52,385 nucleotides of DNA from Salinisphaera sp. UBA1666 (GCA_002320455.1 DCKU01000107.1:1-52385); one strand, 5' to 3'. Numbered from the stretch's first letter, positions 17,795 to 26,395 are shown. Numbers and translations: made by a program. Notes: generated by a model from the letters alone, not told the origin.

Positions 17795-18709
17795 TTATTG
17801 ATCGGCCTTTTTCGGATCCGCCTCGGTCGGCTCTTCGGCCGGCACCTCGGCGACGTCGCCCAGCGAGGCCGTGGCCGTCGGCTCGGCCTCACCCTGCGAC
17901 TCCTGAATCACCGAGTTCTGGGTGGCCTTGGACTCGGCCTGCGCTTCCGCCGGCTTACCCGGCTCGTGCTGGGCGCCTGCTTCCTGGGTTTCGACAACGT
18001 TGTCTTCGAAGCCAGAGAATTGGCCTTTGCTGCCGCGGCCGGCCAGGATCGCGTCGGCGGCCATCTGGGTATAGATACGGATCGCCCGGATCGCGTCGTC
18101 GTTGCCTGGAATGACGACATCGATGTTTTCCGGCGAGCAGTTGGTGTCGACTACCGCTACGACTGGAATACCCAGCTTGCGCGCTTCGTCGATCGCGATC
18201 TTTTCAAAGCCCACGTCGATGACGAACAGCGCATCCGGCAGGCTCGTCATTTCCTTGATGCCGCCGATGGAACGTTCGAGCTTGTCGCGCTCGCGATACA
18301 GATCCAGGGCTTCGCGCTTGTTGAGCTTGCGGATCGAGCCGTCTTCGATCATCTGATCCAGATCGTGCAGCCGCTGAATCGAGTTCTTGACCGTCTTGAA
18401 GTTGGTCAACATGCCGCCGAGCCAGCGGTAATTCACGAACGGCATACCCGCACGCTGGGCCTGCTTGCCCACGGCTTCGCGTGCCGCGCGCTTGGTGCCC
18501 ACGAACATCACGTTGCCGCCGTTGGCGGCCAGACGGCTGATGTAGTTGTAGGCGTCCTTGATGAGCGGCAGGGTCTCTTCAAGGTTGATGATATGAATCT
18601 TGTTACGATGACCGAAGATATACGGCCCCATCTTCGGATTCCAGTAACGGGTCCGGTGGCCGAAATGCACGCCGGCTTCAAGCAGCTGGCGCATGCTGAT
18701 ATCGCTCAT
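17795..18709 (-). CDS. rpsB: 30S ribosomal protein S2 with acidic C-terminal extension
   Basis: S2 is a late-assembling 30S protein that helps bind S1. The start MSDISMRQLLEAGVHFGHRT (18709) follows a GGAGA box. An in-frame extension of 80 residues upstream is not S2-like and overlaps the leader. The S2 core runs to about residue 232 (GRRKQ-like parts replaced by GSKGQFSG). Beyond it are about 70 residues rich in Ala, Glu, Pro and Gln, ending ADPKKADQ. The total is 304 aa, against 241 in E. coli, so the tail is clearly longer than usual. The tail has the composition of a disordered acidic segment. A structured leader lies directly upstream. Confidence 0.97.
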   Translation of the reverse strand: MSDISMRQLLEAGVHFGHRTRYWNPKMGPYIFGHRNKIHIINLEETLPLIKDAYNYISRLAANGGNVMFVGTKRAAREAVGKQAQRAGMPFVNYRWLGGMLTNFKTVKNSIQRLHDLDQMIEDGSIRKLNKREALDLYRERDKLERSIGGIKEMTSLPDALFVIDVGFEKIAIDEARKLGIPVVAVVDTNCSPENIDVVIPGNDDAIRAIRIYTQMAADAILAGRGSKGQFSGFEDNVVETQEAGAQHEPGKPAEAQAESKATQNSVIQESQGEAEPTATASLGDVAEVPAEEPTEADPKKADQ

Positions 18710-18743
18710 TGATGTCTCCAGGGTTTGGCCTCCGCAGCGTCCC

Positions 18744-18778
18744 ATGAGACAACCCACGGCGTGGGCACCCCGTCTCAT
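18744..18778 (-). promoter_or_regulatory. Structured rpsB leader hairpin (candidate S2 autoregulatory element)
   Basis: In the untranslated leader of rpsB, ATGAGAC (18772-18778 read on the minus strand) pairs perfectly with GTCTCAT (18744-18750). Inside them CCCAC pairs with GTGGG around a 3-nt loop. The structure ends 35 nt before the start codon. S2 is known to repress its own rpsB-tsf mRNA through a structured leader in gammaproteobacteria. Assigning this hairpin to that role is inference. Confidence 0.5.
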
Positions 18779-18865
18779 GTGTCGACGTGCGTGTGTATTT
18801 GAAACGCTTAAGAATCGTCGCCGGCAGGGCCGGCTGACGCCCGCGATTGCCGCGAGCGCCGGCGG

Positions 18866-18895
18866 TTTATACCATAGCCGGCTTGACCAGGCCAA
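18866..18895 (-). promoter_or_regulatory. Candidate sigma70 promoter of rpsB-tsf
   Basis: On the minus strand TTGGCC, an 18-nt spacer and TATAAA form a promoter about 155 nt before rpsB. This would give a leader of roughly 150 nt carrying the hairpin at 18744-18778. The divergent map gene starts at 18940, so both gene sets are driven from this 230-nt interval. Confidence 0.5.
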
Positions 18896-18939
18896 GTGCA
18901 GAGCACTCGGCATACGCTCGACGGCAAGGACAGGCTTCG

Positions 18940-19707
18940 ATGACCGCAAGTATCAAAACGCCGGAAGAACAAGACCGCATGCGCGAGGCAGGCCGACTGG
19001 CGGCCCAGGTGCTCGACATGATCGGCGAATACGTCGTGCCCGGTGTCACCACCGACGAGCTCAACACGCTTTGTCATGATTATATGGTCGACACCCTGGG
19101 CACCACCCCTGCACCGCTGAACTACAACGGTTTTCCTAAATCCGTTTGTACTTCGGTTAATCACGTGGTCTGCCACGGCATTCCCGGTGACAAGCAGCTC
19201 AAGAAAGGCGACGCGGTCAATATCGATGTCACCTTGATCAAAGACGGGTTTCACGGCGATACCTCGCGCATGTATTTTGCCGGCAAGCCGTCAGTGCGCT
19301 CACAGCGTGTTTCAGACGTGGCCGAGAAAGCGCTCTACGTCGGCATCGACGCGGTCAAACCGGGCGCTACCCTGGGCGATATCGGCGCGGCCATTCAAAA
19401 CTATGTGGAATCCGAGCGCTGCTCCGTCGTGCGCGAGTATTGTGGTCACGGCATCGGCCGTGTCTTTCACGAAGAACCGCAGGTGCTGCACTACGGCAGC
19501 CCCGGCTCCGGCATGCGCCTCGAGCCCGGTATGACGTTCACCATCGAACCGATGGTTAACGCCGGCAAGCGACACGTGAAACTCTTGCCGGACGGCTGGA
19601 CCGTGGTCACCAAGGATCATTCGCTGTCGGCGCAGTGGGAACACACCATTCTGGTTACAGAAGACGGCGTGGAAATCCTGACACCCAGCCAGCGTGGCCA
19701 TGCCTGA
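18940..19707 (+). CDS. map: Methionine aminopeptidase, type I
   Basis: Map removes the N-terminal Met from new proteins using a two-metal centre. The pita-bread fold ligands are visible: two Asp residues in NIDVTLIKDGFHGDTSRM, His in CGHGIGRVFHEEP, and Glu in FTIEPMVN and near WEHTILVTEDG. The start was placed at MTASIKTPEEQDRMREAG (18940), giving 255 aa. The longer frame upstream runs through the rpsB promoter region. It is divergent from rpsB and overlaps glnD by 8 nt. The rpsB/map/glnD arrangement is the normal gammaproteobacterial one. Confidence 0.96.
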   Translation: MTASIKTPEEQDRMREAGRLAAQVLDMIGEYVVPGVTTDELNTLCHDYMVDTLGTTPAPLNYNGFPKSVCTSVNHVVCHGIPGDKQLKKGDAVNIDVTLIKDGFHGDTSRMYFAGKPSVRSQRVSDVAEKALYVGIDAVKPGATLGDIGAAIQNYVESERCSVVREYCGHGIGRVFHEEPQVLHYGSPGSGMRLEPGMTFTIEPMVNAGKRHVKLLPDGWTVVTKDHSLSAQWEHTILVTEDGVEILTPSQRGHA

Positions 19708-22387
19708 AATCTACGATCGACCCGGGCCTTCCGGCCGCAGTAACGGGCTCAACGGCTGGAGCTCGTTCATCGACGCGCTCTCACGGCTGGACGCCGGCGA
19801 TATCAAATCGGTGCGCGCCGCTCTCGCCGAGGGTCATGAGCGAATCGCAGCCGCGTTTGCCGATGATGAGGTGTCGATCACGCGGCTGGTCCGGGCGCGC
19901 GGCCAGGTCATCGATGCGGTTCTGCGCATCAGCTGGGAACAGCTGGTCGCGACCGAGCATGCCTGTCTGGTCGCGGTCGGTGGCTATGGCCGCAACGAGC
20001 TGCTCCCCCAGTCTGATATCGATCTGCTGGTGCTCTACCAGGCCGATCAGTTCGACACGGCGCGCGCCGGCATCGAGCGCTTTCTGACTCATCTGTGGGA
20101 TCTGGGTCTGGAAATCGGTCATGCGGTCCGCACCCCGGCCGAGTGCGCAGAACTCGCCCGCGACGACCTGACCATCATTACCAATCTGATGGAGTCTCGG
20201 GTGCTGGCCGGCGATCCGGCCCTGTTCGCCCGTATGCGGGCCGCGACGTCCTCGGAGCACGTCTGGCCCTCGGCCGATTTTTTCAGCGCCAAGGTCGATG
20301 AACAGAATCAGCGCCACGCCCGCTTCGACGAAACCGCCTACAAGCTCGAGCCCAACGTCAAGGAATCCCCCGGCGGTTTGCGGGATATTCAGACCATCGC
20401 TTGGGTCGCCAAACGCCAGTTTTCTGCTCAGACGCTGGACGGCTTGGTGGAGTATGGCTTTCTGAGCGAGCGCGAATACAACGACCTGCACCGCGGCCAG
20501 TCGTTTCTCTGGCGCGTGCGCTTTGCGTTGCATGTGCTGACCGGACGCAACGAAAACCGTCTTCTGTTTGACCATCAGATACAGATCGCGCACATGCTCG
20601 GCTACGACGACGCCGAAAACACGCTGGCCGTCGAACGCTTCATGCAGCGTTATTACCGTAATATCAAGGCGTTATCTGCGCTTAATGATATTTTACTTCA
20701 GCTTTTTTCTGAAGCCATCCTCCACGTTGACGACGACGAAGAGCGGCCTCGTGCAGTCAACGAGCGGTTTCAAGCTCGACATGGGTTCATCGAGGTTACG
20801 CATGAGCGGGTGTTCGAAGAAACACCGTCGGCGCTCCTCGAGATCTTTTATCTCATGGAAACCCGCCCCGGGCTGCACGGCATCCGGGCACGTACGCTGC
20901 GCTTGATGCGCCGCGACCGCCGACTGATCGACGAAACGTTCCGCGATTCAATACATTGCCGGCGTTTGTTCACTGAAATTCTGCGCCAACGTAGCGGTAT
21001 TACCCGAGCGCTGCGTCGGATGAACCGCTACGGCATTCTGGGCCGTTACCTGCCGAACTTCGGTCAGATAATCGGGCGCATGCAGTACGACCTGTTCCAT
21101 ACGCTGACCGTCGATGAACATACCCTGTTCGTCATTCGCAACATGCGCCGGCTGTCGTTGTCGCGCTTCGACCACGAACTGCCGTTTGCCAGCGAGCTGA
21201 TGCAGGCTCTGAATAAGCCGCAAATCCTCTATATCACCGGCCTGATGCACGACATCGCCAAGGGGCGCGGCGGCGATCACTCCGAGCTGGGCGCTGTCGA
21301 CGCACGGGCCTTCTGCGAAGCCCATGGCATCAGCTCAGAAGACACCGAGATGGTCTGCTGGCTTGTGCGCCGACATCTGTTGATGTCCATGACCGCCCAG
21401 CGACGCGACATCAACGACGTGGAAGTGGTCAACGAGTTTGCCCGCGAGGTCGCCACGCGTGAACGCCTGGACCGCCTGTTCATATTGACCATCTGCGATA
21501 TCCGGGCCACGAATCCGGAGCTATGGAATTCCTGGAAGGAAAGCCTGCTCACCGATCTGTACATGAATACGCGCCGCGCTCTGGAGCGTGGCCTGGACGA
21601 TCCGCTCAACCGCGACGAACTGGTAGCCGAGACACGCAGTGCAGCGGCCGCCATGTTGACTCGCGGCGGCGTCAATACGCCGCACTTCAAAAACCTCTGG
21701 ACTCGGTTCGAACCCGAATATTTCCTGCGCCATAGCCCTGAAGAAATTGCCCGACAGACCAAGGCCATCATTCGTCACGGCGATGACAATGCGCCGCTGG
21801 TCACGCTGACCGATATCCCGGACCAGGGCACGACCCTGTTTGTCTACACCCGCGACCGTGACTACCTGTTTGGCGTGACGACCGGGGTGCTTGCTCAGTT
21901 GGGGCTCTCGGTTCTCGATGCGCGCATCAACAGCACCAGTGACGATTACACCCTGGACACCTACGTCGTATCCGAGCACTCAGGCGAGCCCATTAGCGAG
22001 GACTTCAGGCGTCGCGAGGTCGAAGACGCGCTGGTCGCCGCCATCGCCGATCCAACCGTTGAAAGCATCGACGTCACGCGCCGCGCGGCCCGGCGCAATC
22101 GATACTTCAATGTGCCCACGCAGGTGTATTTCTCCCAGGCGACCGAGCGCGATTGCACGGTCATGGAGATCATCACCGCCGATCGGCCGGGTCTGTTGTC
22201 GATCATTGGCGATGTGTTCCATCGCTGCGGCATTCTCATCGAGACGGCCAAGATTGCGACCATCGGCGAGCGAGCCGAGGACGTTTTCTTCGTCACCGAC
22301 CGACAACAAATCGCGATCGCCGACGACGAGGTACTCCGCGAGCTGCGGCGAACCATGACCCAAGAGCTCGACCGCGCCGACCACTAG
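19700..22387 (+). CDS. glnD: Bifunctional uridylyltransferase/uridylyl-removing enzyme GlnD
   Basis: GlnD senses glutamine and adds or removes UMP on PII proteins, steering nitrogen assimilation. Domains in order are a nucleotidyltransferase (GGYGRNELLPQSDID near residue 94, with the metal-binding DxD), the helical linker domain, and an HD hydrolase (GLMHDIAKGRGGDHSELG). Two C-terminal ACT domains follow (FVYTRDRDYLFGVT and MEIITADRPGLLSIIGDV). The length is 895 aa from the ATG at 19700, and a GTG two codons earlier is possible. It overlaps the end of map. The gap to dapD (67 nt) has no hairpin, so readthrough is possible. Confidence 0.96.
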   Translation: MPEIYDRPGPSGRSNGLNGWSSFIDALSRLDAGDIKSVRAALAEGHERIAAAFADDEVSITRLVRARGQVIDAVLRISWEQLVATEHACLVAVGGYGRNELLPQSDIDLLVLYQADQFDTARAGIERFLTHLWDLGLEIGHAVRTPAECAELARDDLTIITNLMESRVLAGDPALFARMRAATSSEHVWPSADFFSAKVDEQNQRHARFDETAYKLEPNVKESPGGLRDIQTIAWVAKRQFSAQTLDGLVEYGFLSEREYNDLHRGQSFLWRVRFALHVLTGRNENRLLFDHQIQIAHMLGYDDAENTLAVERFMQRYYRNIKALSALNDILLQLFSEAILHVDDDEERPRAVNERFQARHGFIEVTHERVFEETPSALLEIFYLMETRPGLHGIRARTLRLMRRDRRLIDETFRDSIHCRRLFTEILRQRSGITRALRRMNRYGILGRYLPNFGQIIGRMQYDLFHTLTVDEHTLFVIRNMRRLSLSRFDHELPFASELMQALNKPQILYITGLMHDIAKGRGGDHSELGAVDARAFCEAHGISSEDTEMVCWLVRRHLLMSMTAQRRDINDVEVVNEFAREVATRERLDRLFILTICDIRATNPELWNSWKESLLTDLYMNTRRALERGLDDPLNRDELVAETRSAAAAMLTRGGVNTPHFKNLWTRFEPEYFLRHSPEEIARQTKAIIRHGDDNAPLVTLTDIPDQGTTLFVYTRDRDYLFGVTTGVLAQLGLSVLDARINSTSDDYTLDTYVVSEHSGEPISEDFRRREVEDALVAAIADPTVESIDVTRRAARRNRYFNVPTQVYFSQATERDCTVMEIITADRPGLLSIIGDVFHRCGILIETAKIATIGERAEDVFFVTDRQQIAIADDEVLRELRRTMTQELDRADH

Positions 22388-22454
22388 ATCGTGTCGCGAC
22401 GCCCTTCGCCGCGTTAGACTCTCGCGCAAAACGATTCTACGTAAAAGGATTCTC

Positions 22455-23279
22455 ATGGCCGATATTCAGCCGATCATCGAAGATGCCTTCGACAACCGTG
22501 ACCAACTCTCGCCTTCCAGCGCCGACCCCAAGATCGTCGAGGCAGTCGAGGCGGCACTCGCCATGCTCGACTCGGGCGAAGCACGCGTAGCCGAGCCGAC
22601 CGCAGACGGCTGGCAGGTCAACGAGTGGCTGAAGAAAGCCGTGCTGGTATCCTTTCGTTTGCGCGACAATACCGCCGTCGACGGCGCCTTCACGCAGTAT
22701 TTCGACAAGGTGCCGTCCAAGTTCGCGGAATTCACCGAGGCAGATTTCAAGGCCCAAGGCGCCCGTGTTGTGCCCCCGGCCACTGTCCGTCGCGGCGCGC
22801 ATATCGCGCCCAACGTTGTGCTGATGCCGAGCTATGTGAACATCGGTGCCTACGTCGGCCGCGGGTCGATGATCGATACCTGGGCCACGGTCGGCTCCTG
22901 TGCCCAGGTGGGCGAAGGCGTGCATCTGTCGGGCGGCGCCGGTCTGGGCGGTGTGCTCGAACCGCTGCAGGCTGCCCCGACGATCGTTGAAGACGGCTGC
23001 TTCATCGGCGCGCGCTCGGAAATCGTCGAAGGCGTGCGCATCGGCAAGGGCTCGGTCATTTCCATGGGCGTATTCATCGGCGCGTCGACGCCTATTTATG
23101 ATCGTGAAGCCGACACCATTATCCACGGCGAAGTGCCGGCCGGTTCGGTCGTGGTCGCCGGCAGCCTGCCGCGAGATAACGGCCGCTACTCGATCAACGC
23201 GGCCATCATCGTCAAAAAGGTCGACGAAGGCACGCGGGCCAAGGTCAGCGTCAACGAACTCCTGCGTAACGTCGAATAA
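22455..23279 (+). CDS. dapD: 2,3,4,5-tetrahydropyridine-2,6-dicarboxylate N-succinyltransferase
   Basis: DapD succinylates tetrahydrodipicolinate in the succinylase branch of diaminopimelate/lysine synthesis. It is 274 aa, identical in length to E. coli DapD. An N-terminal helical domain is followed by a left-handed beta helix (GAHIAPNVVLMPSYVNIGAY, GRGSMIDTWATVGSCAQVG) and the end segment IVKKVDEGTRAKVSVNELLR. AAGGA precedes the ATG. Its stop shares a base with the next gene's ATG (TAATG). With dapE two genes downstream it supplies two steps of the same branch. dapC is not here. Confidence 0.97.
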   Translation: MADIQPIIEDAFDNRDQLSPSSADPKIVEAVEAALAMLDSGEARVAEPTADGWQVNEWLKKAVLVSFRLRDNTAVDGAFTQYFDKVPSKFAEFTEADFKAQGARVVPPATVRRGAHIAPNVVLMPSYVNIGAYVGRGSMIDTWATVGSCAQVGEGVHLSGGAGLGGVLEPLQAAPTIVEDGCFIGARSEIVEGVRIGKGSVISMGVFIGASTPIYDREADTIIHGEVPAGSVVVAGSLPRDNGRYSINAAIIVKKVDEGTRAKVSVNELLRNVE

Positions 23280-23638
23280 TGAGCAACCCGATCACCGTCT
23301 ACGGCATTCCGAACTGCGACACCTGTCGCAAGGCGCGTCAATGGCTGGCCGGCGCTGGGGTCGAGCATACGTTCGTGGATGTGCGGCGCGAGCCGCCGAC
23401 GTCCGAGCGCCTGGCCGCCTGGCGCAGCGCGCTGGGCGATACGACGCTGATCAACAAGCGCAGCAAGACATGGCGTGATTTCGACGATACCACCAAGTGC
23501 GCCACCGAAGCCGATCCTCTGCCGGTGCTGGCTGAGCACCCAACGTTGATCAAGCGGCCGATTCTGGAAACGCCGACAGCCACGCTCGCCGGGTTCTCGG
23601 CGGCACGCTACGAGGCCGTGATCGCCGGTGCCGACTGA
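23279..23638 (+). CDS. yffB: ArsC/Spx-family thioredoxin-fold protein (YffB-like)
   Basis: This 119-aa protein belongs to the ArsC/Spx/YffB group. The N-terminal beta strand and active-site loop read VYGIPNCDTCRKARQWL, with Cys13 and Cys16. The RSKTWR segment and the C-terminal LIKRPILETP (Arg of the ArsC-like pocket) follow. E. coli yffB is likewise next to dapE. As I recall, YffB has only the first Cys (CDTI), whereas this copy has a CxxC pair as in Spx. The true function is unknown; a thiol reductase role is inferred for the family. It is coupled to dapD (1-nt overlap) and to dapE (11-nt overlap). Confidence 0.85.
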   Translation: MSNPITVYGIPNCDTCRKARQWLAGAGVEHTFVDVRREPPTSERLAAWRSALGDTTLINKRSKTWRDFDDTTKCATEADPLPVLAEHPTLIKRPILETPTATLAGFSAARYEAVIAGAD

Positions 23639-24776
23639 CGCCGACAGCCCCGCGCTCGCGCTCGCCCGGGAGCTCATCCGTCGCCCGTCGGTCACACCGG
23701 CCGATGCCGGCTGTCAAACGCTGATCGCACAACGCCTTGAAGCTGCCGGTTTCGCAGTTGAGCACTTGCGTTTCGGTGACGTGGACAATATCTGGGCCGT
23801 CGCCGGCGACAGCGGGCCAATCACCTGCCTGGCCGGTCACACGGACGTTGTGCCGGTTGGCCCGGCCGATGACTGGTCGCACGGCCCATTCGATGCCGAT
23901 ATCGATGCGTACGGATGGCTCTATGGGCGGGGTGCCGCAGACATGAAGTCATCACTGGCGGCCATGGTCTGTGCCGCCGAACGATTTCGCCGTACGCACC
24001 CCGATCACCAGGGCCGGATCGCGTTTCTGATCACCAGCGATGAAGAAGGCCCGGCCGTCGATGGCACGCGGGCGGTTATAGACTGGCTTTCGGAACGAGG
24101 CGAGGCTATCGATCGTTGTCTCGTGGGGGAGCCCTCTAGCGAGACCGCGCTTGGCGATATCGTCAAGAACGGTCGCCGCGGTAGTCTCAACGCCAAGATT
24201 CGCGTGGTGGGCCGCCAGGGGCATGTCGCTTATCCGCACAAAGGCGATAACGCGCTGCATCGCCTGATCGGTTTGCTCGACGAGCTCATCGCGCACGTGT
24301 GGGACGAAGGTGACGCCGCTTTCCCACCCACCTCGTTCCAGGTTTCTAACCTCACTGCTGGCACCGGCGCCGAGAATGTGATGCCCGGCGTGGCCGAAGC
24401 CGCTTGCAACTGGCGGTTTTCAACCTTGCAGAGCGCGGAGGCGCTGCAGGAGATCGTTGAAACCTACGCCGAAAGCCATGGTATTGCCGCGGATGCCATC
24501 GACTGGCGCTTATCGGGTGAGCCGTTCGTAACGCGTGAAGGCGCGTTGATCGAGGCGACACGTCATGCCGTGCTCGACGTTTGCGGCCATACGCCAACGT
24601 TATCAACGGGCGGCGGCACCTCTGACGGGCGCTTCATCGCCCCGACCGGGGCTGAAGTGCTGGAACTGGGGCCGGCCAACGCCACGATCCATCAAGCCGA
24701 TGAGCGTATCGTCGCGGCCGATGTCGAACGGCTATCCCGCGTTTATGAGGATATCCTCGTACGCCTGCACACTTAG
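23628..24776 (+). CDS. dapE: Succinyl-diaminopimelate desuccinylase
   Basis: DapE is an M20-family dizinc hydrolase that releases succinate from N-succinyl-LL-diaminopimelate. Metal-ligand motifs are AGHTDVVPVG, the YGRGAADMKSSLAAMV segment and SDEEGPAVDG. The GGGTSDGRF segment near the C-terminus is specific to DapE. The length is 382 aa against 375 in E. coli. The start is a GTG at 23628, overlapping the previous gene by 11 nt. A strong hairpin terminator follows 30 nt after the stop. Confidence 0.96.
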   Translation: MPTDADSPALALARELIRRPSVTPADAGCQTLIAQRLEAAGFAVEHLRFGDVDNIWAVAGDSGPITCLAGHTDVVPVGPADDWSHGPFDADIDAYGWLYGRGAADMKSSLAAMVCAAERFRRTHPDHQGRIAFLITSDEEGPAVDGTRAVIDWLSERGEAIDRCLVGEPSSETALGDIVKNGRRGSLNAKIRVVGRQGHVAYPHKGDNALHRLIGLLDELIAHVWDEGDAAFPPTSFQVSNLTAGTGAENVMPGVAEAACNWRFSTLQSAEALQEIVETYAESHGIAADAIDWRLSGEPFVTREGALIEATRHAVLDVCGHTPTLSTGGGTSDGRFIAPTGAEVLELGPANATIHQADERIVAADVERLSRVYEDILVRLHT

Positions 24777-24802
24777 GAGCTGTGGATATACACGTAGCTG
24801 AT

Positions 24803-24835
24803 AAAAAAGCCCGGGCCAAACGGCCCGGGCTTTTT
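24803..24835. terminator. Bidirectional rho-independent terminator between dapE and fba
   Basis: A perfect 9-bp stem (GCCCGGGCC at 24809-24817 with GGCCCGGGC at 24822-24830, loop AAAC) is flanked by A6 on the left and T5 on the right. It can therefore end transcripts from both convergent genes. Confidence 0.9.
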
Positions 24836-24861
24836 ATTCGAAGGCGTAGCGAACGTCTCGA

Positions 24862-25881
24862 TCAGGCCGCGTTTTCCATGTCGGCGTTGTACTGGCCGGC
24901 CGCGGCCGCGCCGTTGTTTTTCGCGCGCTTGTAATACGCCTGCTGTGCAGCCGCCACATTGTCCGGCTTGCCTTTCCAGGCCGCCAATGCTGGCGCCTGC
25001 AGCGCGCGGCCGTAAGAGAACGACAGCGCCCACGGCTGCTCGCTCCGCTGATTCATCGCGTTCAGGTGGGCCGTGGCCACTTCGTCGCTTTGACCGCCCG
25101 ACAGGAAGACGATGCCCGGCACGGCCGCCGGCACATAACGACGTAGACAACGCAGCGTCGCCTCGGCCACTTCCTCGACACCCGCCTGGGCCGCGCTCTT
25201 CTTGCCTGCGATGATCATGTTGGGCTTGAGCAGCATGCCCTCAAGCAGCACGTTTTGAGATTCGAGCGCCTCGAAGACCTTCTTTAGAACCCGCGAGGTC
25301 ACGGCTTCGCAGGTCTCGATGTCGTGATCGCCGTCCATAAGCACTTCAGGCTCGACGATCGGCACGATGTCGGCTTCCTGACACAGTGCGGCATAGCGTG
25401 CCAACGCATGGGCATTGGTCTCGATGCAGTAATCGGTCGGCTGGTCGGCGGTGATATCGATCACGGCCCGCCATTTGGCAAACCGCGCACCGGCCTTCCC
25501 GTAGTCCGACAGACGATCACGCAGGCCATCGAGGCCTTCGGTGATCTTTTCGTCGCTCGACAGCGCGAGCGGCTTGGCGCCCTTGTCTACCTTGATGCCC
25601 GGAACTACGCCCTTATCGGCCAACAGCTTGGCGAACGGCGTACCGTCGTCGGCCGACTGGAACAGCGTTTCTTCGAACAGGATGACGCCGCTGATATAGT
25701 CCTCGACGCCGTCCGTCGTGAACAACAGATTGCGGTAGGCCTGACGGTTGGCTTCGGTCGACTCGACCTCGATGCTCGCCAGCCGCTTGGCGATCGTTCC
25801 CGTGGACTCATCCGCCGCCAGAATGCCCTTGCCGGGCGACATGATGGCTTGCGCGGTTGCTTTAAGCGTTTCCGGGTTCAT
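24862..25881 (-). CDS. fba: Fructose-bisphosphate aldolase, class I
   Basis: This is a Schiff-base aldolase that cleaves fructose 1,6-bisphosphate in glycolysis and runs in reverse in gluconeogenesis. The N-terminal GKGILAADESTGTIAKRL and the active-site signature VLLEGMLLKPNM (Schiff-base Lys) mark the class I family. FLSGGQSDEVATAHLNAMN and ALSFSYGRALQAPAL complete it. At 339 aa it has the typical bacterial/eukaryotic-type class I length. GGAGGAG sits 7 nt before the ATG, suggesting strong translation. Many gammaproteobacteria rely on the metal-dependent class II enzyme instead. Whether a class II gene also exists cannot be seen here. Confidence 0.95.
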   Translation of the reverse strand: MNPETLKATAQAIMSPGKGILAADESTGTIAKRLASIEVESTEANRQAYRNLLFTTDGVEDYISGVILFEETLFQSADDGTPFAKLLADKGVVPGIKVDKGAKPLALSSDEKITEGLDGLRDRLSDYGKAGARFAKWRAVIDITADQPTDYCIETNAHALARYAALCQEADIVPIVEPEVLMDGDHDIETCEAVTSRVLKKVFEALESQNVLLEGMLLKPNMIIAGKKSAAQAGVEEVAEATLRCLRRYVPAAVPGIVFLSGGQSDEVATAHLNAMNQRSEQPWALSFSYGRALQAPALAAWKGKPDNVAAAQQAYYKRAKNNGAAAAGQYNADMENAA

Positions 25882-25951
25882 GCGTTATCTCCTCCAAGAC
25901 GAAAGCATGACGGGCGATGGGTTGCCCGAGATAGTCAAATACGTATGGAGA

Positions 25952-26041
25952 TGGCGGAGAGGGTGGGATTCGAACCCACGAGGGGCGTGAACCCCTGCCG
26001 GTTTTCAAGACCGGTGCAATCAACCGCTCTGCCACCTCTCC
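25952..26041 (-). tRNA. tRNA-Ser(UGA)
   Basis: The 5' arm GGAGAGG pairs with 3' CCTCTCC, followed by G and an encoded CCA. The long variable arm (GCAGGGGTTCACGCCCCTC) marks a serine tRNA. The anticodon loop CTTGAAA gives UGA (plus-strand positions 26005-26007). It is 90 nt including CCA. It lies 70 nt upstream of fba on the same strand. Confidence 0.95.
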
Positions 26042-26162
26042 GTGAACGCTAGTTTGAGACGCCCGAGCGGCTCGGTGCGTCGATCATCGTGTTGTTATCC
26101 CACTATTTTCGACGGCTCTGGGGATATTTTGCAACCCTTGCCGAAAAATGCCCGGCCAAGCG

Positions 26163-26191
26163 TTGTCGTAGCTTGGCGCTTTGTTTATACT
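26163..26191 (+). promoter_or_regulatory. Promoter of tRNA-Thr
   Basis: TTGTCG (26163-26168), a 17-nt spacer and TATACT (26186-26191) lie just upstream of the tRNA. A GC-rich discriminator (CCGCGCCGC) follows, as expected for stringently controlled stable RNA genes. Confidence 0.6.
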
Positions 26192-26211
26192 CCGCGCCGC
26201 AACGAAGTCCC

Positions 26212-26287
26212 GCCGAGGTAGCTCAGTCGGTAGAGCAACTGATTCGTAATTAGTAGGTCGGAGGTTCGATTCCTCTCCTCGGCACCA
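26212..26287 (+). tRNA. tRNA-Thr(CGU)
   Basis: The acceptor GCCGAGG pairs with CCTCGGC, followed by ACCA (CCA encoded). The D-loop GCTCAGTCGGTAGAGC and T-loop GGTTCGATTCC are canonical. The anticodon loop TTCGTAA gives CGU. It is 76 nt long. It is followed 8 nt later by its own terminator, so it appears to be a single-gene unit. Confidence 0.96.
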
Positions 26288-26295
26288 TGATCAAG

Positions 26296-26323
26296 GCCCG
26301 TCGGTTTTCCGACGGGCTTTTTT
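26296..26323 (+). terminator. Rho-independent terminator after tRNA-Thr
   Basis: GCCCGTCGG (26296-26304) pairs with CCGACGGGC (26309-26317) around a TTTT loop, followed by T6 (26318-26323). It separates the tRNA from the pilin operon, so the operon needs a promoter between about 26324 and 26395. None is obvious there. Confidence 0.88.
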
Positions 26324-26395
26324 CTTATGGGCTCGTCACGGCCGCGGTCGTTTGGGCATACTTGCTTAGGGGCTTACTGGGGGCGCTCGCGCGGC

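Noticed and set aside
25952..26395. Possible integration site or genomic island at the tRNA-Ser/tRNA-Thr pair
   Set aside because: No integrase, no repeat of the tRNA 3' end, and the adjacent pilin operon is in its conserved position.
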